This document shows, one piece after another, positions 18,387 through 26,341 of a stretch of DNA of 64,000 nucleotides; the first letter of the stretch is position 1, and each line of letters opens with the position of its first letter. Under the pieces are notes generated by a model. It worked only from the letters and a program-made list of their open reading frames with translations. It had not been told where the DNA came from and ran no database searches. The position numbers were made by a program, and so were the translations under genes. The stretch comes from Terriglobia bacterium (GTDB lineage: Bacteria > Acidobacteriota > Terriglobia > JAIQFV01), in assembly GCA_020073085.1 (NCBI GenBank), contig JAIQFV010000002.1, positions 133,586-197,585 on the forward strand. Direction: 5' to 3'.

Positions 18387-19481
18387 TTGACACCCTTGAC
18401 GCCCCCCTCAGAAGCGCTCACCCTCACGCAGCGCGTCCTCATCGTTTTGTTGCTGATCCTGGGTTTCGGCCTGACGATCTGGCTGGTCCGTCCGGTCATT
18501 TCCCCGCTGGTGATCTCTCTGCTCCTCGCCTATGTCCTGAACCCCGTCGTGGAAAAACTGGAGGGTGTGCTGGCCTCGCGGCTCTTTGCCCTGATCTTAA
18601 TGAGCTTGTTCATCATCGGGTTCGTGGCCGTGTTCGCCATTTTCCTCGTCCCGCTCTTTGCCGATCAACTCACTCTCACGGTTCAGCGGATCCCCGTCGC
18701 CCTGAACAAACTGGTGGCGCAGATCGACCCTCTCCTCAACCGGCTGCGGGCCAATTATCCTCTTTTCTTCCGGCAGTTCTTCGGCCCGTCGGTGGCTAGC
18801 GTCAAGAGTTCGATCCCCCTGCTCTCGACTCCGACTGTCAAGATTTTTTCCTCGGGCGCGACCGACCTCTTTTCGGTCTTCCTGAATGCCTTGAAACTCT
18901 TGTTTGTTCCTGTCTTCACCTTTTATCTGCTCTATGATTTCCCGAATATCGGTCACAAGATTTATCAGGCCATACCGCATCGTCGAAAGCTCTTTTTCAC
19001 GGAGCGGTTCTATGAGATTGACCAGGCACTGAGGCGGTTCGTTCACGGACAACTGCTGATTGCAGTCATCTATGCCGCGATCTACTCAGTGGGCCTGACC
19101 CTGCTCAACATTCAGGTGGGGCTCTTTCTTGGCGTCCTGGCCGGTCTGGCAAACCTGGTCCCTTATCTCGGCACTGTGGTGGGGCTCTTCTTCGCCATTA
19201 TTCTCTCTACCTTTGATGGTTTCAGCTGGTTGCGGATCGCCGGGATCCTGGGGGTGTTCGGTTTTGCGCAGGCCCTGGATGGCTCCGTGCTGACTCCGAA
19301 GATTCTTGGCAACAAGGTGGGACTTCATCCCCTCGTCATGTTGGTCGGCATCATCGCGTTTGGAAAACTCTTCGGCCTATTGGGGATTGCCGTCGCCGTG
19401 CCCGCCATGGCGACCTTCGCCGTGTTCCTCCGCGCTTTTTACCATGAATATCTGACCTCTGACTTCTATCATAGAACGTGA
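18387..19481 (+). CDS. AI-2E family transporter (PerM/YdiK-like permease)
   Basis: A 364-residue protein starting at TTG with GGAAGGA upstream. Eight hydrophobic segments in the AI-2E pattern: an N-terminal pair (LIVLLLILGFGLTIWLV, PLVISLLLAYVLNPVVEKL), the family signature near NLVPYLGTVVGLFFAII and PKILGNKVGLHPLVMLVGIIAFGKLFG. Members export or exchange small molecules, in some cases Na+/H+ or autoinducer-2; the substrate here cannot be told. It lies 21 bases after the phosphatidyltransferase, likely in the same transcript. Confidence 0.93.
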   Translation: MTPLTPPSEALTLTQRVLIVLLLILGFGLTIWLVRPVISPLVISLLLAYVLNPVVEKLEGVLASRLFALILMSLFIIGFVAVFAIFLVPLFADQLTLTVQRIPVALNKLVAQIDPLLNRLRANYPLFFRQFFGPSVASVKSSIPLLSTPTVKIFSSGATDLFSVFLNALKLLFVPVFTFYLLYDFPNIGHKIYQAIPHRRKLFFTERFYEIDQALRRFVHGQLLIAVIYAAIYSVGLTLLNIQVGLFLGVLAGLANLVPYLGTVVGLFFAIILSTFDGFSWLRIAGILGVFGFAQALDGSVLTPKILGNKVGLHPLVMLVGIIAFGKLFGLLGIAVAVPAMATFAVFLRAFYHEYLTSDFYHRT

Positions 19482-19497
19482 ATGGTGGAAAATAGTT

Positions 19498-19700
19498 GTC
19501 AGTTCTCAGTTGCCCGAGGAGACAATTGGAAGTACGAAGCCAGAGGCAAGAAGCTGGAGGATACAGGAAGATCCTTAACTTTGAACCTTGAACTTTGAAC
19601 CTTGGACTTTGGACCTTGGACTTTGGACCTTGGACTTGGGACCTTGGACTTGGGACCTTGGACTTGGGACCTTGGACTTTGGACCTTGGACTTGGGACTT
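19498..19700. repeat. Period-7 (heptamer) repeat array, several cores
   Basis: Nearly the whole gap between the convergent AI-2E and methyltransferase genes consists of seven-base units: TCAGTTC/TCAGTTG (about 19498-19514), AAGCCAG-AGGCAAG-AAGCTGG (about 19537-19565), and a long run of GGACYTT-like units (GGACTTT, GGACCTT, GGACTTG; about 19577-19700). The repeat begins within a few bases of both stop codons. The style recalls the short tandemly repeated heptamers of cyanobacteria. Repeat-derived frames here are not genes. Confidence 0.88.
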
Positions 19701-19710
19701 TGAACTGCCC

Positions 19711-20475
19711 TTACAAATCCTTCCTCCATGCTTCGGTTTCCGAAAGGTATTCACGTCTGGCTTTGTGGGCAGCGAGAGCGGCGAAGAGCGCCTCGCGGGC
19801 CGGACGCTCAATGCCCATGTGAGAAAGGCCGCGCACGAAGATCCGTGCCGAGCCGCGTAAATCAGACTCCCGGAAAAGCTTCTGCCATTCGGAATAAGAA
19901 TAGGCCGCACGGACGCTGGCGTGGAAAGTCTCCCGCATTTTTCCCGGATATTTCCTGCCAAACCAACGGCTATGCCACCAAGCCGACAGCACGGACGGTC
20001 GGCGCAGATCGCGCACCAGCAGGGCTCCATCGCTTTTCACAACACGAGCCACCTCGTTGAGCAGGGCAAGAGGATCCTCCATCCGATGCAGGACCTCATT
20101 ACAGAGGACCCCATCAAAGTATTCCGATTTGAATTTGGTGTGGCGCAGGTCCGTGGCCTGAAAGAAGACACGACCCTGAAGTCCTGCTCGCTCTGCCGCC
20201 TCGGTCGCGGATGCAATCTTCTCTGCAGAACGATCGATGCTGAGAATGGTCACTTCCGGACACCGGCTTGCCAGCTCGATGGCCAGGTGCCCCTCTCCGG
20301 TCCCGATATCGAGCAGCACACCCTGATGCATTCCCAATCGGATCGCATGGTCAACGCACGGGGTATCGCGTTGGGCGAGCAATTCCTCTCCCCCCGGATC
20401 CGTGGAATCCGTGGCTTCCTCGGCCGCAATCCCGATCTCAGGCATGGGAACCCGTTGTGAATCCAGCCATGACAT
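19711..20475 (-). CDS. Class I SAM-dependent methyltransferase
   Basis: A 254-residue protein with a Rossmann methyltransferase core: motif I LLDIGTGEGHLAIELA (about residues 55-70), the acidic ribose-binding residue in ILSIDRS, motif IV FDGVLCNEVLHRMEDPLALLNEVARVVKSDGALLVRDLRRP. This resembles the UbiE/type 11 group, which methylate small molecules or cofactors. Substrate unknown. The stop codon directly abuts the heptamer repeat array, so repeats seem to have filled the space between two convergent genes without extending this one. Confidence 0.88.
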   Translation of the reverse strand: MSWLDSQRVPMPEIGIAAEEATDSTDPGGEELLAQRDTPCVDHAIRLGMHQGVLLDIGTGEGHLAIELASRCPEVTILSIDRSAEKIASATEAAERAGLQGRVFFQATDLRHTKFKSEYFDGVLCNEVLHRMEDPLALLNEVARVVKSDGALLVRDLRRPSVLSAWWHSRWFGRKYPGKMRETFHASVRAAYSYSEWQKLFRESDLRGSARIFVRGLSHMGIERPAREALFAALAAHKARREYLSETEAWRKDL

Positions 20476-20595
20476 GTTTGGATTCTAGTTCATCGCCGAA
20501 AAAAACAGAAGGAGGCATGTGTCGCCAAGACGTTCCAACAGCACCTTCCAACGGCGCGCGTTGACGCCCGTGCTTCGGCAAGTTAAAATCACGTG

Positions 20596-21351
20596 ATGAT
20601 CTCTGTCAGGACTCCAATTGACTTTCCCCGGATCGGTCTTCTTATTTTTGATCTCGATGGCACGCTGATTGATTCCAAGGAGGACCTTGCGAACAGCGCC
20701 AACCACATGCGGGTGGCGGTGGGACTGCCTCCTTTGGATCCCGGAACCATTTTTTCCTATGTCGGGGATGGCGCGCGGTTGCTGGTCCAGCGGCTGCTGG
20801 ATCACTCTGCAGACGATGCCGTTGTCGATCGCGGTTTGCAGATCTTCCTCAATTTCTATCGGGATCACATGCTCGACCATACGGTGCTCTATCCCGGAGT
20901 CCGGGAAGGACTCAAAGCCTTATCCCTCTTCTCGGACGGGGCACGACGCACTTTCGTGGTGCTCACCAATAAACCCGTCCGGTTTTCACGCCTGATTCTT
21001 GAAGGCCTGGGGGTGTCTGATTTTTTCCGGTCTATTTACGGAGGGAACAGCTTTGAGCAGAAAAAACCCGATCCGATGGGCGTCCACACGATCCTGGATG
21101 AAACCGCCCTGCCCCCGCGCGCCGCACTGATGGTGGGAGATTCGGATGTGGACGTTATGACGGGACGAAATGCCGGGGTTGCAACATGTGGTGTGACTTA
21201 CGGCCTCGGTTCGGAAAAAATGATGCAGACGCCTCCCGATTTTTACGTTGACGACCTGCGTGAACTGGCCGCCTTGCTGAACGGGCAGGCCCTGCCCGCA
21301 GATCAGCACCGTGCCGGCACGTATACTCCAACCACGAATCTCGGCTTTTGA
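20596..21351 (+). CDS. HAD-family phosphatase, phosphoglycolate-phosphatase-like
   Basis: A 251-residue protein; ATG 20596 is preferred to the adjacent GTG at 20593. HAD motif I is FDLDGTLIDS (both catalytic Asp present), motif II VLTNKP, motif III Lys in EQKKPDP, motif IV VGDSDVDV. The helical cap between motifs I and II is type C1, as in Gph. Reaction: hydrolysis of a small phosphate ester, probably 2-phosphoglycolate, though many paralogues differ. Confidence 0.88.
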   Translation: MISVRTPIDFPRIGLLIFDLDGTLIDSKEDLANSANHMRVAVGLPPLDPGTIFSYVGDGARLLVQRLLDHSADDAVVDRGLQIFLNFYRDHMLDHTVLYPGVREGLKALSLFSDGARRTFVVLTNKPVRFSRLILEGLGVSDFFRSIYGGNSFEQKKPDPMGVHTILDETALPPRAALMVGDSDVDVMTGRNAGVATCGVTYGLGSEKMMQTPPDFYVDDLRELAALLNGQALPADQHRAGTYTPTTNLGF

Positions 21352-21370
21352 TTCGAGAAAAGGCATTCTC

Positions 21371-21637
21371 ATGGAAGAAAGGGATTTTTTCACCGAAAAG
21401 GACGAAGTCAAGCAGGCGCAGTTGAATTGTCCTTCATGCCACACGATGGAAACCTATGACATCCGCTGGAGGCGGCGCACCAAAAAGAAATCCCTCCCTC
21501 CTTATGCCAACGAAGAAGACCGGATGCGCTTCGCTAAAGCGCGGGATTACCTCGTCCGAGTGGACGACGTCCTCTCCTGCAAACGGTGCCGAAAGCGCCT
21601 GGAAATCACCAGCCTTCAGTCCGTTATTTTGCTGTAG
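21371..21637 (+). CDS. Small four-cysteine zinc-ribbon protein
   Basis: The product has 88 residues from ATG 21371; the frame is open further upstream, through the end of the HAD gene, but without a good start. Two CxxC pairs, CPSC near residue 20 and CKRC near residue 75, would form one zinc ribbon around a strongly basic centre (RWRRRTKKKS). No family recognised. Its TAG stop ends at 21637, the first base of a 20-base palindrome, so the 3' end abuts a repeat array. Confidence 0.7.
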   Translation: MEERDFFTEKDEVKQAQLNCPSCHTMETYDIRWRRRTKKKSLPPYANEEDRMRFAKARDYLVRVDDVLSCKRCRKRLEITSLQSVILL

Positions 21638-21782
21638 TAACGACTTCAGTCGTTACCTCGGAGCTCGAACGAACACGTAGTAACGACTTCAGTCGTTACC
21701 TCGGAGCTTGAACGAGCACGTAGTAACGACTTCAGTCGTTACCTCGGAGCTTGAACGAGCACGTAACGACTAAAGTCGTTAC
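21637..21782. repeat. Array of four palindromic units, about 43-bp spacing (REP-like)
   Basis: Four copies of an inverted repeat GTAACGACT-NN-AGTCGTTAC start at 21637, 21680, 21723 and 21763. The first three are embedded in a 43-bp direct repeat with spacer CTCGGAGCTTGAACGAGCACG-like sequence; the fourth has AA instead of TC at its centre. It fills the gap between the convergent zinc-ribbon gene and gltX. Four units with self-complementary repeats and short spacers rule against CRISPR; a REP-type element or tandem hairpin terminator fits better. Confidence 0.92.
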
Positions 21783-21794
21783 TACCCCTATCTT

Positions 21795-23258
21795 CTAATG
21801 ATGGAAGGTCAGCGTGGAGATTCTCTCGAGACGCGTAGTGGTGCGTTCTCTCCCCAGCTGGACCATGATGTGGAAAAGCGGCGGCCCCACGGCCCGGCCG
21901 GTCAGCAACACCCTGGCGGCGTTGATGAGCAATCCGGCCTTCACCTGCTTTTCTTCCGCCAGCGCCCGCAGGGCCTGTTCGCTGGTTTCCAACGTGAAGG
22001 GATCCAGGGTCTTGAGCCGGGAGGCCAGCAGCGGCATCAATTCTTTTAAGTCAGGGTCCTTCAGATTCTTCTTGGCGGCAGCCTCATCAATCTCGTATAC
22101 ATCCGTAAAGAACGCCTGCCCGCTCTCCGCAAAATCATTGATCGAATGCATGCGCGACTTCAGCATGTCGAGGGTGGAGAGGAAATACTGTTTTTGCACC
22201 CCGCTGAACTCCTCGCGCCAGAGATGTTTGGCTTCGAGCGCTTTTTGCGCCAGCGGGGCCAGCCGTTCGGCCGAGGACGCCCCGATGTATTGCCGGTTCA
22301 GCCAATCCAGTTTCTGGATATCGAACACGGCATTGGACTGGTTGATCTTGTCGAGCGAAAAACGCTCGATCAATTCATCGGTCGACATGACCTCGGTGTT
22401 GTCGCCGGGCGACCAGCCCAGAAGCGCCAGAAAGTTACGGAACGCTTCCGGAAGATACCCCATGTCGCGATACGCGGTCACCGAAGTGGTTCCGTGACGC
22501 TTGCTCAGCTTCGCCTTGTCCGGGCCCAGGATCAGCGGCAGGTGCGCAAATTCGGGTACCTCGGCGCCGAAAGCCCGGTAGAGGAGGATTTGCTTGGGGG
22601 TGTTTGAGACGTGGTCGGCGCCCCGCACCACATGCGTGATGCGCATCTCCATGTCGTCGACGACAACCGAAAGATGATAGGTGGGATGATTCTTTGAGTT
22701 CAGCAACACAAAATCTTCAATCTGCTCATGGGCCACTTCGATCCTTCCAAAGACGTGGTCCGGAAACTCGATACTCCCTGATTCCGGGACCTTGAATCGA
22801 AGGGCGCGGGGGACGCCCGCCGCCTCATTCGCTTCGATCTGTGCTAGCGACAGCCGGCGGCAAATTCCTTCATACTTGTAATTTCTTTTTTCCTTCATCG
22901 CCAGGTCACGGCGCTCTTTCAAACTCTCTGGCGTGCAATAGCAATAATAAGCATGGCCGCTTTCGAGAAGCTCCTGGGCCGCCTTCCGGTAGCGTTCCGT
23001 GCGCTCGGACTGAAAGAAGGGCCCTTCATCCCAATCGAGTCCCAACCACCGCATGCCCTCCAGGATGCCTTCGACCATCTCCGGAGAGCTTCGTTCAACA
23101 TCCGTATCCTCGATGCGCAGGATGAACTTTCCTCCCTGGTGCCGCGCAAACAGCCAGTCGAACAGCGCGGTGCGTGCTCCCCCCACGTGCAGATAGCCGG
23201 TGGGAGATGGAGCGAATCGGACGCGCACTTCCACACCCTTCGCTGAATGTGAACTCAA
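21795..23258 (-). CDS. gltX: Glutamyl-tRNA synthetase
   Basis: Start chosen at TTG 23258 because AGAGGGAG lies just upstream; the frame extends to TTG 23300 without one. The product is 487 residues. HIGH-like motif PSPTGYLHVGGAR, LRIEDTDVERS, VRGADHVSNTPKQ and the KMSKS-like AKLSKRHG are all present, with an alpha-helical anticodon-binding C-terminus. It charges tRNA-Glu (or also tRNA-Gln if the cell uses the amidotransferase route). The 3' end faces a REP-like palindrome array. Confidence 0.97.
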   Translation of the reverse strand: MSSHSAKGVEVRVRFAPSPTGYLHVGGARTALFDWLFARHQGGKFILRIEDTDVERSSPEMVEGILEGMRWLGLDWDEGPFFQSERTERYRKAAQELLESGHAYYCYCTPESLKERRDLAMKEKRNYKYEGICRRLSLAQIEANEAAGVPRALRFKVPESGSIEFPDHVFGRIEVAHEQIEDFVLLNSKNHPTYHLSVVVDDMEMRITHVVRGADHVSNTPKQILLYRAFGAEVPEFAHLPLILGPDKAKLSKRHGTTSVTAYRDMGYLPEAFRNFLALLGWSPGDNTEVMSTDELIERFSLDKINQSNAVFDIQKLDWLNRQYIGASSAERLAPLAQKALEAKHLWREEFSGVQKQYFLSTLDMLKSRMHSINDFAESGQAFFTDVYEIDEAAAKKNLKDPDLKELMPLLASRLKTLDPFTLETSEQALRALAEEKQVKAGLLINAARVLLTGRAVGPPLFHIMVQLGRERTTTRLERISTLTFHH

Positions 23259-23450
23259 AGGACTTTCTCCCTCTTGCCCGAGTGAAAACAAAAGCTCCAA
23301 ATTCTACTGGAAGTTGCCCGGGAAGGCAAAATGAAAGCGCACCTCCCACCGCCGAGACGCGGGGTCGCGGAGTTGTAAGAAGGCCGAAATAAGAACCAAC
23401 GCTTCAGAATTCACAAGACATATGCGCTTGGGATGTCTCCCTATTCTCAA

Positions 23451-25805
23451 TCAAAATGAAAACAGGTATGAAAGCTTGAGGAAGATCTCTTTACCCCGGC
23501 GCGTGGGGTCGTTGGGTGTGAATCGATCGCTGTTGTATCCGATAAACAGCGCGGAGCGCGCATTGAAATCGTAGGCCAGCAGTGAATTGATCGCAAGCCG
23601 TTTCTGGCCGAACGCCAACGAAAAATCTGAAATATGGGGATCGAAGACAAAGCGTTTGGGATCAATCTCTGAGGAGTATTGCGCCAGGAGGCGCGCCCGC
23701 CACTTCCGCGTAAGATTTCCTGAAACATGCCAGATGAGGGAAGCCCGGTTCTGGAACGGCGCGCCATTCAGAAACCGCTCCTGGTACACATTGGTGCTCA
23801 GACTGGTACGGAATCGATCGCCTATCTTCCAATTGACTGTCACATACCAGTTCCGTGTTCTTCCTTGAAAGTTAAAGGGGAAGTTGACAAAGCGAAATCG
23901 ATTTTCGAGCTCAAAGCTGAAGGAGAACTGACGATTCTCGTTTGAAGAGAGCTCGACGACATACTTGGGATTGACATAGATGCGCGTTGAACCGTCCGGC
24001 AAAGGGAGATGGTCCGGGGTAAATCTATTGAACCGTACCCGGTCGTAGGACCAATCGAGCCCCGCACTCCAGAAGTTCTTGAACTGGGCGCTGATACTGA
24101 AGTCTGCGCCGGAATCATCCACGCGTCCATCCTGCAGATGGGTGAAATCGTAGTTGGGCTCGATAAAGAGCTGCCGGATACCGTAGCGATTGATGAACGG
24201 CTTGTACACGATCCAGGCTGAGCCCCCCCAGCGGTTCGTTTCCGGCTCAAATCCGATCTGTTCGACGTCGAACTTCTCTCCCAGTGATTTCAGGTGCAGA
24301 TGATATTCCCACTGCTTGGAGTTATAGGCGAACTGGGAGTCCTCGGCGATCCGTTTGCCCAGCGAGCCGCGAAATCGGGGAGAGGAGCTCACGGCAAGTT
24401 GTGTGCTCCAGGTGATGTGGTCTCCAAACAGAAAATTGGCGTCGACCCCGGTGGCACGCTCGGAAAACGACGCCGTGGTGTTCTGCTGGTCCCGATTGAC
24501 CGTGATAAATCCAATGGATGACTTCTTGAGGATATCCCGGGCCACGCGCAAGACAAAAAAATTCGCCGCGGGGGCATCGAAATTGTTGGGAGAGGCCGGA
24601 TTCGATGGATTGACATTGTCTGGGTCGAAGAAGTTCCGCTCCACCGTCCCCGCGTCAAGAAAGCCGATCTTGTAGGCTCCCATCTTCCCGGTGATCTTGG
24701 CTCCAGCCAGGATTCTCTGGGGTTCGCCATCGGGCAAAGCGGCGCCAATGCGGCGGGTAAAGAACAGGTTCAGCGGGGTTTTGAAATTGTCCATCCCCTC
24801 GTTAAAGAACTGCCGTTTCTCCGGGAAGAACAATTCGAAGCGCGAGACGGTGAGGTTGAACTCATCGGCCTCCGCCTGCGAGAAATCGGGGTTCACCGTG
24901 GCATCAAGCACCAGGTTTGAAGTCAGCCCGTATTTCACGTCGAGCCCGGCACTGCCCAACTTGGCGTAATGTCCGTCGGCCCGTCCGAAGTTGGTGAAGC
25001 GAGACGTGATCGAGGGGAGCACATCCAGGGCATGTCCTGGCTCGATATCGTGCAAGCCTTCCACAACGCCTGATTTGGAAGGTCGCATCGCTTCGTCGAA
25101 TCGTGCCACGAAGACCCATCGGGAGTCCTCGTTTCTCCGGACGATGGAGCGACCGAGATTGATCCCCCACTCCTGCGTTGAAGTGCGCGGAAAACGAAGA
25201 ATCTTGAAGGGAATGGCAACCTCCGCGGTCCACCCCTCCCCGTCAATCGTGGTCGCGTCCTCCCACACCGCATTCCATGTCGAATCGTACATCTCGAAAC
25301 CCTTCAAACCGCTTTGTTCGAGCACGGTGGCGTCATATTGGACGCCGCGCGCGTTGATGCTGAAAAAATAACCGCTCTTGAGATCATGAAAGGTGTCCAG
25401 GAGGATATCCACGCTGTCGGAATTCGTCCGCGCATCATGGGCATCAAAGCGGGCGACGATCTTCCCCGCGTCACGATCAAAGCAACGAAAACCGAAATAG
25501 ATTTTCTTGTCATCGTAGAAAATCCGGACTTCGGTGCGTTCACTCGCGGGCTTCCCTTCATCCGGATCGGTCTGCGTGAAGGAGGTGATCGGGGCGATCT
25601 GCTGCCACACCGGCTCGTCGAGCCGGCCATCGATCACCACTCTTTCATTCAGTTTTTCGATATGGATGACCGGGACCGAGGCCCGCGTTTCCTTAAGATT
25701 CTGCGGTTGAGCCAGAAACTGGGGGGAAAAGGGGACTGTACCCAGGAGGAGCAGCAAGGGGCAGAACTTCTTCACTTTCGAGTACGGGGCGATCTTGTTC
25801 AGCAT
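23451..25805 (-). CDS. Outer-membrane DUF5916 protein with N-terminal CBM9-like domain
   Basis: A 784-residue protein with a signal peptide (about residues 10-33). Residues about 45-230 form a CBM9-like carbohydrate-binding sandwich (VVIDGRLDEPVWQQIAPITSFTQTDPDEG, IYFGFRCFD, DSVDILLDTF). From about 260 a DUF5916 region begins (NPDFSQAEADEFNLTVSRFELFFPEKRQFFNEG is its hallmark) and runs into alternating beta strands ending in KLSYLFSF, an outer-membrane-barrel type C-terminus with terminal Phe. Function unknown; probably glycan-linked at the cell surface. No strong ribosome-binding site seen at the ATG. Confidence 0.9.
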   Translation of the reverse strand: MLNKIAPYSKVKKFCPLLLLLGTVPFSPQFLAQPQNLKETRASVPVIHIEKLNERVVIDGRLDEPVWQQIAPITSFTQTDPDEGKPASERTEVRIFYDDKKIYFGFRCFDRDAGKIVARFDAHDARTNSDSVDILLDTFHDLKSGYFFSINARGVQYDATVLEQSGLKGFEMYDSTWNAVWEDATTIDGEGWTAEVAIPFKILRFPRTSTQEWGINLGRSIVRRNEDSRWVFVARFDEAMRPSKSGVVEGLHDIEPGHALDVLPSITSRFTNFGRADGHYAKLGSAGLDVKYGLTSNLVLDATVNPDFSQAEADEFNLTVSRFELFFPEKRQFFNEGMDNFKTPLNLFFTRRIGAALPDGEPQRILAGAKITGKMGAYKIGFLDAGTVERNFFDPDNVNPSNPASPNNFDAPAANFFVLRVARDILKKSSIGFITVNRDQQNTTASFSERATGVDANFLFGDHITWSTQLAVSSSPRFRGSLGKRIAEDSQFAYNSKQWEYHLHLKSLGEKFDVEQIGFEPETNRWGGSAWIVYKPFINRYGIRQLFIEPNYDFTHLQDGRVDDSGADFSISAQFKNFWSAGLDWSYDRVRFNRFTPDHLPLPDGSTRIYVNPKYVVELSSNENRQFSFSFELENRFRFVNFPFNFQGRTRNWYVTVNWKIGDRFRTSLSTNVYQERFLNGAPFQNRASLIWHVSGNLTRKWRARLLAQYSSEIDPKRFVFDPHISDFSLAFGQKRLAINSLLAYDFNARSALFIGYNSDRFTPNDPTRRGKEIFLKLSYLFSF

Positions 25806-26341
25806 GGATCGAGTGGTTTGGGTTCCGTTCTTTGCCGGAAAAGGATGACCCGCGAACTTGAACCGGCGCCATCAGGCAGAGGGGTGAAGATCAATCGTGG
25901 ATACAAAAGACCAGGATTGGCGCGCGGCGATGATTTACCCCAGCGAGAACCTGAGCGGATAACCCATGGGCAGAATCGACCTCTTCCCGGGGTCTGCCTC
26001 TTGTGGTTACGCTGCGCAAGGCGGCCTCTTCAACCCGGAAGACCCCCGCAGACCGCCCATTCTACCGAAGAACTTTCGTTCTGAAAACCTTGGAGAGATT
26101 TCTTCCTGGTCGGGTTTCTCGACGCTGCAATGAAGGATTCCTGGGCAGAGTTTCCAGACGGGCGCAGATTGGAGATCCAGGATGATTGGCAGTCGCCTAT
26201 GACTGGTCCTACCTATGATTGAGAATTCGTCACCGTCCCTGATGACATTGCAAGGGCGAAAGGTGGACCAGCCAAAGGCGGTCTTCGATCCAGTCCTCGA
26301 CCCAAGCAACTCCCGGGTTGGGTCGACGGAGTTCATTGCCT
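25806..26341. other. Intergenic, no gene seen
   Basis: About 536 bases between two minus-strand genes. Frames here are short, lack ribosome-binding sites and resemble nothing. No clear promoter, hairpin or repeat was found; it probably contains the promoter of the DUF5916 gene. Confidence 0.5.

Noticed and set aside
19575-20030. Open frame reading the heptamer array antisense (repetitive peptides such as KVQSPRSKVQG)
   Set aside because: Frame is produced by the seven-base repeat, and it overlaps the methyltransferase gene in another frame. No ribosome-binding site or family.
21637-21782. CRISPR array
   Set aside because: The repeated unit is itself a perfect palindrome, spacers are near identical and there are only four copies with no cas genes.
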